This document shows positions 23,050-34,632 of a stretch of DNA of 64,000 nucleotides, one piece after another. Positions within the stretch are counted from its first letter, which is position 1; the number at the start of each line of letters is the position of its first letter. A program made the position numbers and the translations under genes. The stretch comes from Aquanectria penicillioides (taxonomy: Eukaryota > Ascomycota > Sordariomycetes > Hypocreales > Nectriaceae): the NCBI GenBank assembly GCA_003415625.1, contig PYIU01000001.1, forward strand, positions 7,690,210-7,754,209, in the 5' to 3' direction. The notes under the pieces were generated by a model that saw nothing but the letters and a program-made list of their open reading frames with translations, did no database searches and had not been told where the DNA came from.

Positions 23050-26000
23050 ATGGCCGAAGCCTTTGGAATCGGCGCCGGGGTGGTTGGCGTCATTGGGCTC
23101 GCGATTCAAATCACCCAGCTTCTGTCTGACTTTCGCCTAGACTGGAAAGATGCTCCGTCGACGATCAAAACTTTCATACTCGAGCTTCGTACTCTTCAAA
23201 CAGTTTTGGAAGCCACTGAAACTATTGTACAGAGCCCAAAGCTTGCGAGAGTATTCCAAGATGAATCTTCATCACTACTCTGCGGCCTCGACGTGGAAAT
23301 GTCAGCTGATAATCCACAACTCACACTATCTACCTGCTACAATGAACTCAGCACGCTTCTAGAGAACCTTCAAAGGCGAGATAGAAGAGCGAAAATGACA
23401 TGGAGCAGGTTCAAGGAGGCTTTGACTGCGAAGCGCACCAGGGAGACGGTTCAGGATGTCTGTCGCCAGTTCCAGACACTGAATAGTCTGGTGTCACTTG
23501 ATACACTACTCCTCGTCGCAACATCGCTTGAGGAAACGAGGATAGTTAAAAAACAACAGGAAGACTGGAAACTAGCTGAGTATGAGCAAGCCATCTTGGA
23601 TTGGCTCTCCCAGCTTAGCTTTGAAGCCAAACAGCAAGACTTGTTTTCTAAGCGTCAGCCTACGACTGGCCAGTGGTTTCTTGACTCAAAGATCTTTCAA
23701 AAGTGGAAAGACTCTGATCCAAATACGTCACCGACTCTCTTCTGCTGTGGCATCCGTAAGTTATTCGCCCTAACTCGCCTCTGCGTACTGACAAGATGGC
23801 ACTAGCCGGCGCAGGAAAATCAGTTCTTGCGTAAGTCCCTATCTAAAAATTAAGTCATGACTATTAACGATATAGATCAATCGTTGTGAACCACCTCAGG
23901 CAATGCTTCAACCATGAAGATGATTCAATAGCCTTTGTGTTTTGCGACTACCAAGACCAAGAAAATCAGACCACCACCAAACTTCTCTGTAGTATTATAA
24001 AACAACTTGCCCTGCAGCGAAGAGCCATTCACGTGACTTGAAGGAGATCTACGAAGATTACGTTAAACCCCAGAAGCAGATGTCGTTAGATGACTGCTGT
24101 CGAGTTCTTCCCGAGATGCTTAGTACTGGCAGGTCATTTATCGTGGTAGATGGCCTTGACGAGCACATTAATGATGAAGATGCCATAGACCAGGTTGAAC
24201 TACTCCATCGATTACAAAATCTGCAGCTGAACATGGGTGAAGTGAATCCCATTCGACTACTGGTTACCTCAAGGCATCATAAAGTTATCGAAGAGCAACT
24301 TAGTGGGTCATTGAGAATCGACATGCGTGCGAACGAGAACGACATCCGAGCATATCTGAAATTTCGTATCCATGACCGTAATCGGTTTATATTTGCTGAT
24401 CTATTATCCCGAAGAGAAGAACTCGCCCAGGAGATCATAGACAAATTGACGGAAAGGGCCCAGGGAATGTATGCAGATGCCTACCTCGTGAGTTCCGTTG
24501 AGACTGACTTCACAAGGTTTCTTCTCCCTCGTCTACACCTGGATTTCTTGGGTCGTCAGACCAACATAAGGAACCTACGTAAGGCATTGGAAAATATACC
24601 GGTCAAACTGAATGACTTGTATGATAGTGCTATGTCACGTATCAAAGCGCAATGTGAGAGCGACACTATGCTTGCTCTTGGGATCTTGTCGTGGGTCTCT
24701 AATGCACATCGACCACTGAGACTCGAAGAGTTGCAGCATGCATTAGGAGTAGAAATAGGAGACATAGAATTTGATGAAGAGTCAATAACCCACGAGAAGC
24801 TCATCAATTCTGTCACCGCGGGTTTAACATCCCATGACAAAAAAAGTGGAACGATTCGCCTCGTCCACTTCTCCCTCGAAGAGTTTTTCCGTGATAACAA
24901 GGGAAAGTATCTACCAGATGCGGACTTTATCATAACGAAAACTTGCCTCACATATTTGTCATTCAAGAAATTTGAAAACGGTGTATCGTGGAGAAATCTT
25001 GATGATTACTTGCCCAAATACCCCCTATACAATTATGCGGCGAGCTATTGGGGCTTCCACGCCCATAAAGTCCAAGATGAGACCGATCATGTTATTCTTG
25101 ACTTTTTGAAGAATGATAAACTTTGCAGTTCATTTCAAGCAGCAGATGTTCCAGCAGATTTCCATACTTTCTCTCGGGATGATGGCAGCTCTGGACCTGA
25201 CCTGCGAAAGGGGCCCAACGATGCAGAAGGGCTTCACCTGGCAGCATACTTTGGACTCTACGACGCAGCACATTCTTTACTCAAAACTGGTGGAAATATT
25301 GATGCGATTGATTCATGGGGTAGAATGCCGGTGCATTGGGCAGCGAGGAATGGCCATTTTCGAATCATGGAACTCCTGGTCCAGAGAGGCACACAACTAG
25401 GAAATGCCGACTGGGCAGGCAACACAGCTCTATGTTTGGCGGCAGCGAGCGGTCACGAACAGATCGTGCGACTGATATGCGATACAATGGCGAATTCTCT
25501 CTTCGAGAACACAGACTATATGACAAGAGCACTGCATCTCGCTGCCCTCAAAGGACACGAGGCGATCGCGAATATTGCCATTGAGAATGGCGCACAAGTG
25601 GATCGTAAGGAACGCTTGTTGTACAAGTTCCCTAGCGCACCGTTGTACCTGGCAGCTTATGAAGGCCACCTGGGTGTTGTCGAGTTGTTGGTTGCTGCAG
25701 GCGCTGATGTGGATTTGTTGAATGACACAAACGGATACACCGCGTTAATGAGGGCTGCAGAGAACGGCCATGCGGCCATAGCCAGACACCTCGTTGATAA
25801 CGACGCCAATGTTGAAACTTACAGTGGCAAGCAGCGTATCTCAGCCATGTCGCTTGCTGCAAAAAATGGCCATGGTGCCATTGTTAAAATGTTGATTGAT
25901 AGCAATGCCGCCCTTGACCCTGACGATCAAGGTCACAAGAGTCCGCTTTGCCTAGCAGCGTCTAATGGCCACAAGGACGTTGCGAAATTATTGATTGATG

Positions 26001-29000
26001 CAGGGGCTAGCATAAATGGGAAGAACGAACACGGATTCTCGGCCATTTATTCGGCTGCCAGCTGCGGTCACTCGGGTGTGGTTACAATGTTGATGGAACA
26101 CGGCGCTGAGTTTGACAGCTTAAACATTATATGCCAGGCTGCCTTCAACGGCCTCGAAGATCTTCTCAAGCTCTTGTTGGAAGAGAAAATCGACATCAAT
26201 TCCCAGGATGTAGAGGGCAAAACGCCTCTGTGGTGTGCGGTAGAAAGTGGCCACAGAGATATCGTTGATCATTTAATCAAGGTGGGCGCAGACGTGAACG
26301 CCGACAGCAAATATGGAAGCCCTTTGCTCTGTGCTGCGAAACACGGCCGCTACAAAATCGCCGAGTGCCTAATTCACCAGGGTGCGGATGTGGATGTCTC
26401 TCATCAGTTTGCCAGCACACCGCTATCATCAGCAATCGAATTCAATCACGAGGACGTGGTTGATTTGCTGGTTAGAAACGGGCAATGCTCAATTATAAGA
26501 TCGATAACAGGGGATACACGCCGCTACACCTAGCACTTCTAGCCGGGAGTGAAGCTGTCACCAACTCCCTCATCGACAATGGTGCCGATGTCAATGCTGA
26601 AGATGACTACAACGGGACCCCACCTCTATTTTGTGCCCTTCAAGTCGGATCTTGTCCTCTGACGCAGCTTCTCATTGGCCGCGGCGCCCTCATCGATGTG
26701 AGAGATGGCGATGGCAATTCGCCACTACTATTTGCGGCTTCATGGGGTCATGAGGATCTGGTTATACTACTACTTGATCTTGGCGTAGACATTAATTCTA
26801 GGAACAAAAGGGGCGAGACAGCATTGTCTTCAGCAGCCGCTGGAGGTCATAGAAACATTTGCAAAATATTGATCAACACGTCGACTGAAGACGATGTCAA
26901 CAGTGCCTCTGTTAGGCTCGCAAATGGATCTCGAATCTCGCTCATGGACTGGGCATTTGAGAATGGCTGGGGAAACACTGCCAAGTTACTACTTGAGAAA
27001 TGCACCGAGAGAAAACCACCTAAAGAGTCTAGCGGAGAACTCTTATCATTAGCTGCGAAATATGGCTACGTGGAAGTTGCGAGATTCTTAGTTAAGAGGG
27101 GCTCAACCCTAGAATTTCGAGACGCTCGCAATAACACGCCTCTAGCACTAGCAGTCAGCAGTGGCCATGCGGTAATTGCAAAACTCCTTCTCGAACTCGG
27201 AGCCGACAAAGACGTGGAAAATAGCGATGGTAATACCATACTGTCTTTGTCAGTTATGGGAGGCTATGATGCAATCACCAAGCATCTGATAGGCTTGAAT
27301 GTCAAGGTCAACGTGAAGAACGAAGAAGGGCGGTCTCCGCTGCACATCGCTGCTGAAGCAGGCTATGAAACTATCCTGAAGCGGCTAATTAGGGCAGGCG
27401 CCAATGTTAATGCTCAAGACTATGCTGGAAGTACACCACTATTAGACGCTGTTATTCGAGGCCATGAAGCCATAGAGAGCTTCTTGATAGGTTTGGGTGC
27501 GACCATGAACGTGCGTACCGGATCACCACTGTGCTCTGCAGCTTATTCGGGATCTGAAAGCGCCACCAGACTATTGATCAATATGGGTGCTAATGTCGAC
27601 TCCAAAACCGGTCCTCACGAAAGCGCTTTGTTAATTGCAATTAAGCAAGGTCATGAAGCCGTTGTCAAAATACTACTTGAACACAACGCAAAGGCAGACG
27701 GCAAGGATAGTATGGGAAATACTCCGCTTTGCTTAGCGATCAAGGATAGGAAGAGGATAATCGCCGTACAGCTGATCGCTAAGGGGGTTGGTGTGAATGA
27801 AACGAGCATCGATGGACTAAGTCCGCTTGCTTTAGCCGCTTTCAATGGCGAGAGGGCTTTGGTTCGGCTTCTACTTGACCATGGCGCGGCAATAGATGCT
27901 ACGACTGGAATTGGACAGACGCCGTTGTCTCTGGCAGCTGAAGCAGGGAAAACGGAAATTGTTAGGGATCTTGCTAGCCAAGGGGCTGATTTAGAAATGG
28001 TCGACAATGCTGGGCGAACCGCACTGTCTCTCGCAGCCCGCAGCGGTCGTATGGCTGTTGTCAAGTTCCTCGTGCAGAGTGGCTCTGACATCCATGTGAA
28101 AGATCTCGACGGCAAGACTCCACTCCTCCACGCCTCAGAGAACGGTCATAAGGCAATGGTCAAATTCATTCTTGAAAATGGGGGCAATGTTAATGATCAA
28201 GACGCAAAAGACATGACGGCACTCCTCCTCGCATCCGAGAATGGCTCCAGGCTAACGTGTCAGCTCCTGGTAGCTATGGGCGCTGAAATAACAAGAGACA
28301 GCCATGGAAATACTCCACTGGGTTTGGCCGCATCGAGAGGTCACAGGAGTGTCCTTGAGTTCTTCATAACAATAGGTGGCGATATTGATCTCAAAAATGA
28401 GGATGACCAGGCTCCGCTCCACCTAGCAGCCCGGGGTGGCCACAGCAATGTTGCCGAGTTCTTAGTTGAGCAAGGTGCAGAGCTAAACATCAAGGACAGC
28501 GAGGGTTTAACTCCTTTATTTTATGCGGCTGCATCGGGAGCCTGCGACATCATTGAGCTCCTTCTCAAGACAGGTGCCAGCATTGACCTCAAAAGTCACA
28601 CCGGGGAGACGCCGCTATGGGGTGCTGCGTACTCTGGAGATGTCAACAGCGTTCGAATCTTGATTGAGCATGGTGCTGAAGTCAACATGAGGGATTACAT
28701 TGGACGCACACCACTGTCTTGGGCTGCTGTAACGGGACATGAACATGTCGTTAAGCTGCTCATTGAACACAGTGCTTTGATCGACAATCTTGATTGGTCT
28801 AAGCACACCCCTCTCTCTTTGGCGGCATTGAACGGGTATGAAGCCACAACCAAGATCTTGATTGAGAAAGGAGCCCAAGTAAATGTTGAGCATGGAGCTA
28901 TACCACTTTCCTTGGCCGTGAGCAACGGCCACGAAAGGGTGGTCGAGCTCTTGCTAGCCAGTGGTGCCGATATTAATACTAAAGATGAAGGATACAGCGT

Positions 29001-29289
29001 GCTCTCTTGGGCAACAATGAATGGTTGGGAGTCAATCGCTAGGCTTCTCCTTGACGCAGGCGCCACGGTCAACCTGGAGGGGGAACAATATGGCGATACG
29101 CCGCTCAGTATCTCCTCAGAAAATGGCGAGATCGACATCACCAGGCTCCTGGTTGAGCGAGGAGCGAATATTGATACGGAAAACAGTGATGGCTATACAC
29201 CTATATCTTTGGCAAAGCTGAATGATTACGAGGATATCGCAGACTATCTAATCGCGGAACGGTTGCCAGGCCAGAGAAGAAGAAAGTAG
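23050..29289 (+). CDS. NLR: HeLo-like N-terminus, NACHT, about 40 ankyrin repeats; two frame breaks
   Basis: A very large STAND/NLR-type protein of about 2048 residues if two single-base breaks are healed. Exons: 23050..23755, mini-exon 23806..23830 (only 25 nt) and 23876..29289. The mini-exon encodes most of the Walker A motif, so splicing creates GIPGAGKS (K240, S241). The N-terminal 200 residues (GVVGVIGLAIQITQLLSDF, then an all-helical region) resemble the fungal STAND N-terminal HeLo-like domain. Walker B is IVVDGLDE, followed by LLVTSRH and the winged-helix segment RLVHFSLEEFF. From about residue 690 to the end run ankyrin repeats (TPLxLAAxxGH pattern). Frame breaks near 24027-24037 and near 26479-26482 each need one extra base. 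Family members act in non-self recognition and heterokaryon incompatibility. Confidence 0.85.
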
Positions 29290-30269
29290 CTAGCACATCA
29301 ACTGAATACGGTACATTTTCTGAGAACAGTTTTAGAATCTTACACTAGAGCCTGAAAAACGGGTTCCGAGATAATCCTGACAGATCTCAGGTGATTGGTG
29401 CTGGCAGAAATTCCTGCACATTGTGATGGCCAAGCCGAGGATCGATAGCATAGCCTCACAGGATTCGACCGGCTACCTGCATGGTGCATGCATGAATAAT
29501 TGACGTCATTGAACAGTTGGATTCGCCTAAAATCTGACGCAAGAAACCGCGGATTCAAATACCTGCAGATCTGTCTTGGAGTACCCATGCATCGCTCTCG
29601 TTCTTTTATGACTAACGAAAATCTACGATTTCACTAGGGACATTCATCAACATTTAATTGAGCTTCCTCAACCTGTCAATAAGTTAGCGGACCGAATCCC
29701 CTCCAAATACGGCGGTCGCTTCAAATGGGGAAGGGTTCCTCGGTTGATAATTGCAGCTTTACGTCGCCAAGCTTTGCATATCCCAACTGACTGCATCCAG
29801 TGGCGCAAGTCTGTGGATGCACTGTTCAATATTGCCTCTCGAGCGGTAGTCTATTTCTATTTTGCTCCACCTTGACGAATGAAACTCTTTGAATATTCGC
29901 GCGTTGTGCTCGAAGTCATGAGTCACATCTGCGGCGGTTAGCAGAGCTTGACGCTGAGGCATTTATTTTTGCGGCAAACACCAAAAACAAATAAAAGAAA
30001 AAGCTAAGGCTCCATGCAAACCACTTTCAGAAAGCCCGAAGGGGAGATCGATTCAACAGACATTTTGTGTCATTTGGAAAATAGAAGAGGATGAATGTCA
30101 AGGGTGGCATTTCAGAGACAGTTTAGTGCGATGGAGCCAGCAGATTCCCTCTTTGCCAAGACTATCAATTTGCTTGGTTTTTACCATAAATTAATTGATG
30201 TATACAATTACAATTGCCTATGCAGTTTCAACACGCGACACAATACTAACGTGGTCGGTTTTCCCACTC
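29290..30269. other. Intergenic, nothing recognised
   Basis: About 980 bp between the convergent 3' ends of the NLR and P450 genes. No coding remnants seen. Confidence 0.55.
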
Positions 30270-32179
30270 CTAAGGGAGACCCTTCCTCCGCATCCTAATA
30301 GGCACAGCTTGATTGAATGCGTGTGACCCAAAGGGTAGCGTTCTGTGCTTAGATGAAGTTTTCACCGCATCATCTCGGTTGACAAATTGAATATCCAAGT
30401 TTGTCAGCATAATCGCCACTGACGACAGAATTGTCTGCTTGGCGAGTGCCTCGCCTGGACACTTGGACGCGCCGCCCCCAAATGGAAACCAATGACCCTG
30501 GAGTCCTGAAGTAACCATTTTAGCGGACCGGTCATTGCGTATAGTTTTCCTTTCGCTAATCCTGTAAGATGTACCATGAAACGACTGTGGTTTGCGAATA
30601 GGACCACTTGTGGGGTCATCGGGATACTCGAGGAATCGCTCGGCCCAAAATGAATCCACGGGGTGTTCCTGGACCCCACCGGGGAGCAAGCAGCCTGTGT
30701 TCCAGAATGTTTCACTCACCCCGCCGATCCAATTACTGAACATCATTGGGATACCCGGATTGATTTTCCAACCTCCGGGCAATTCGACGGTTGTGGTGAG
30801 TGACATTCTGCCTACGGCACTGGCTACTCTCAGTCGAAGCGTTTCATAGTAAATGGAGTTTAAGAGTGGGCAAGTATCTAGATCGGTAACACCAGGCTGG
30901 CTTCGAGCAGATCTGAAAACCACTTCTAGTTCCGAGTCGACACTAGAATGCAGATCTGCGTCGAGAAGTATGTCAAACAGCATCCAGACTGTAGCTGGCA
31001 TGCTATTTGCTACCGTGCTAGTTGATGTTAGTTCGGTTCACTGCAGACAAGCCTTGCAAAGAAAGAAAACATACACAAATAGATATGCGAGCATAGCTGT
31101 CGCAACACCACTCTCCGTGAAGCCGAGGTCCTCATGGCGTTTGACCATTCTTCGGACGTATTGGGTGCCCCAAATGGGGTCATATTCCGCATCAAGGGAA
31201 TTATGGGTGCTTCCATTGTCCCTCCTTTGACAGTATACCTTCCATCTCTTGAAGTTATCCAGCATTCTATCACGGGCCTGGTAAGAGGAAGGGGATATCC
31301 ATCTCGGCACCCCTTTGGCTATTGTGGGAAAAGCCTCGTAAAATGCCCAGAAGTCTTCGCAAAAAGACGGACATGTGGAAAATATGTGCTCTCCGTATAG
31401 CGTCTCCACCTCGGCTCGAAATATTTGCGAGATCATCAACCGGTAAAGGTCGGGATGTTCAACCCAGTCTTGGCCTGCGACATCCTCCTGTAGGAAACTG
31501 CGCGTAAGACATTTGATGAACCGATTGACTGTCGACCTTAGATTTTGCCCCCAAGAAATGCCGTGAAATCCCTTCTTTGGTGTTCGACGAGGCGTCGTGA
31601 CGGATCTGGGTGGTTCGTTGCAAGGCCGATTCTCGATTCAAACTTCGTTATGTGATCATGCTCAAATACCCGATAATCTACCTCATGAAGGCCGAAGAAG
31701 ACCTGGAACCCTCCAAATAGGCTAGGAGCGGGGACTAGTTGACGCGAGTGTCGAAATAGCCATGCCACATGCTCACCTGGAGACACAAAGTAAAATGGTT
31801 TCATCGGAATCATGACCTTGGCCGGACATCCGTGCAGACTTTTCCTATTGAGGACTGTAAGTCTGTGTTCTTAGTAGGATCTAGTAGGTACTAACATCAA
31901 ATTTCTTAGAAAAATTTCCGGGTTGAGCAACAGGGACCAGAGATTGCCAAAAGGAATTGAAGAGCGAGGGACGATGGGTTCATGGGTTGTCGACTTCGAA
32001 TCAACCCAAGAAATTGTAATGAGATAGCAAAAATAGCAGAGCGTACATATCAGACCAAGAAACAGCAATCCGAGGCGAGGTGGGGCCCAAATAGAGAGCG
32101 TTGCCAAAGTGGAGGCTTCGCCAAAAACATTGCTGAGGACCATAGTTGCGAGGTGGAGCCAAGTTTTGGAATTCAACAT
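30270..32179 (-). CDS. Cytochrome P450, with one frame break
   Basis: Exons 32179..31896, 31844..31075 and 31017..30270 give about 600 residues once one base is restored. A hydrophobic N-terminal anchor (LGLLFLGLICTLCYFCYLI) places it in the ER membrane. ETLRLR is the ExxR motif of the K helix, and FGGGASKCPG matches the heme loop FxxGxxxCxG with the cysteine near residue 538. NSMPATVWMLFDIL is an I-helix region in the style of CYP7/CYP8-like fungal P450s, without the classic AGxxT. The frame breaks at 31576-31578 (TTT run, AAA on the coding strand) between RRLVEHQ and KGFHGIS; one extra A joins them. Start chosen at 32179; ATG 32143 is an alternative. The substrate is unknown and no cluster partner is adjacent. 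Confidence 0.82.
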
Positions 32180-34632
32180 GGGACGTGAGTGGGGGAAAAT
32201 TCCTCGATGGATGGATAGATCAGTGGGTGGGAAGCTTACAATATATCTGCCCAAACGGAGTATTCGAACCATTATAATTTTAGACGTAGATATTTACGTT
32301 CGGTCAAGAATGGACCAACTGATATCCACCGCAAATATCCATCCGTTCGTTTAGTTCCAACCTGGCACCCTGAACGGCCTCCCTGGCCATCATGAGATGC
32401 CTCATGTACGACATAACCAACACATGTATGGCACGCGTGGCAGTGTCATAACCCAACCAACCAAGCAAGATTACACAATCGCAAGTGTTCTACCTTCCTT
32501 CTCTGGAACCTACATTCGACTCACCTGAAATGTTGATGGATACGTCGTTTGCCAACCAACTGACGTGAAGGTTTGGTACATGTTGGTTGTATACCATGCG
32601 GGTATGCGGCGTGACCTTCTTGTTGCAGCTATGGAACTCTTGCAATAGGGCGGCGGATTGAGCCAACGTGCAATAGCTTGTCTGTAAAGGATGCGGCTTT
32701 GATAAATGCCGAGAGAATGGTGGGCGTATTAGGGCAAGAGAATCAGAGGATCCTGCTTCACGGCTCCACTCTAACTGTAACAGAATTGCGACGCCACTGC
32801 AGCCAACACACCACTAGTACATAATAGACAACACAGCCTGTTCTATTTTAATTCAGGCTTAAATCCAGGGTCTTTTCACAATTCCATCGGCAGTTCTCGG
32901 TGGCTTGCGAATCGACGCTACGCTTCGATACTGTTGGCTGCCACCTGTAATCATGCCGGAACGATGCTATGTCCATGCTATCTCTTTTGGTGGCCATTCA
33001 CCCAATAATGAACTCAAACTGATGTAATTGGTTGAAATGTCTTCCAAGTCTTGATTAAACCTGCTATTTTTCTTTTAGGCAATTGCCTAGACAAGTTGCT
33101 CTAAAAGGCCAGGTCTCGCTAGATAAGAAACTTTAGGAAACTAATTTTCAACTCGATCAAAAAGCAACCCTGATAGATATCATTGTGAGTACATCTTCAG
33201 ATTCACTTGTGAAGAACTATGATACACTTGCGCCCCTTGTTCTGAGCTCATCGATTTTATAACCCATTTGCTCCTAGCAAGCCTTTTAGACACCCAGCTT
33301 AGAAACATTTGCAGTGTCGTCGAGAACAACCTTGGGTGTCATAAAATATCTAACATCCTACGCTTTTTGAGGTGGATTCCTTTTCGGAGACGGTAAATTG
33401 TGGTCTTGTAACACATCGCAGTACACCACACGTCTAACCCTAACTTGTAAACACGTCTGCCAATTTTCCATTTTCCAGCAATCGGGCGAGGAATTCCTGT
33501 ACTTGAATTATATTCATCCTTTCTATAAGCATTGTTGTCTTCTTGACGGGTATGATAAGCGTCCGTGGTTATGATGTACGAAGGTCAGGCCGTTTTGGAC
33601 CATCCACGATACGAGCACAACTATTTAGGGAATGGGAAATTTGTAGTATCATGACGAATATTAAAACAATTTAGTGACATTATTAATCTATAAAGGCTAC
33701 TAAGTCGCTACTAACGTGATGAATTATGCTAAAGGAGTAACGATTTGTTGACATGAGATGATAATCAGATCTATTCTACCCTCGCAAGCAAGCGTGGTTA
33801 TCCTCGCGTTGTCTCGCAGAGCGCGGTGTGGTTCATCATCTTATACGTGCCAAAGTTACACCTAGCTATCATTAATAATGATTGACGAATACCTAGCTCT
33901 CGTTTAATTAATTGGCAGGGTGTAGAGGCATGTTGTCAGTCGAAAGTGGGTACCTGGCTCCCGGAGTAAGCCTTGAAGCGCTCCGTGAGATGGGTGACCT
34001 AAAAGCGCCGAGTAATAAGAAGGTTTAGAGGAAATTTATTAATTTTATTATTATCCAAGCTGCAGATTGAGGAACCACTTTGAATGGCAAGTCAGGAAGC
34101 ATAATCCCATCGCGTTACTAAAGAGTAAATTTATTGACAATCATTAATCCATACATCACCAAGATTGTGTTTATATTTGTAATTGCGTATTTATATTTAC
34201 CAGTGTCGTATTCTACCTTTTTTATGGAAATATACCTGATAACCCGGTTTTTTTTTATTAATTTCAGCATCACTGGCCGTGGGCCAGATCAACGCTCCTC
34301 TTCGCCACCAAACCCACGTTAGCTTGCCCCTTGTGTATGTAATTGCATAACATAGGGTATTGAAGCGTCGTATATAATTCAAATAGCTGGTCAAATTCTA
34401 TATATTCCCATGTTCGACTTAATTTGCTGCAAACGCCCTTCATTTGCCATGCAACTCCAAACTCCTTAAGCTCCTGCTTCACAATGAAGCCCCTGAAAGT
34501 CTCGTTCTAAGAGGGTTAGTATTATATGCAGACATGCCATGCGGCATGTTCTTAAATAGCTAACAAAATTCCAAGAGGGTTGCGTCATTTATATTTTCGC
34601 AACTTCCAAGAGGGGACTCCCGTTCTCATGCC
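32180..34632. other. A+T-rich gene desert
   Basis: About 2.45 kb. Composition becomes markedly A+T-rich from about 32840, most strongly 33640-34260, with many TAA/TTA triplets and no coding frame. The first 200 bp are the P450 promoter. A possible degenerate 5S-like patch lies at 33930-34020. It looks like old repeat-derived DNA, possibly RIP-affected, but I cannot name an element. Confidence 0.5.
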
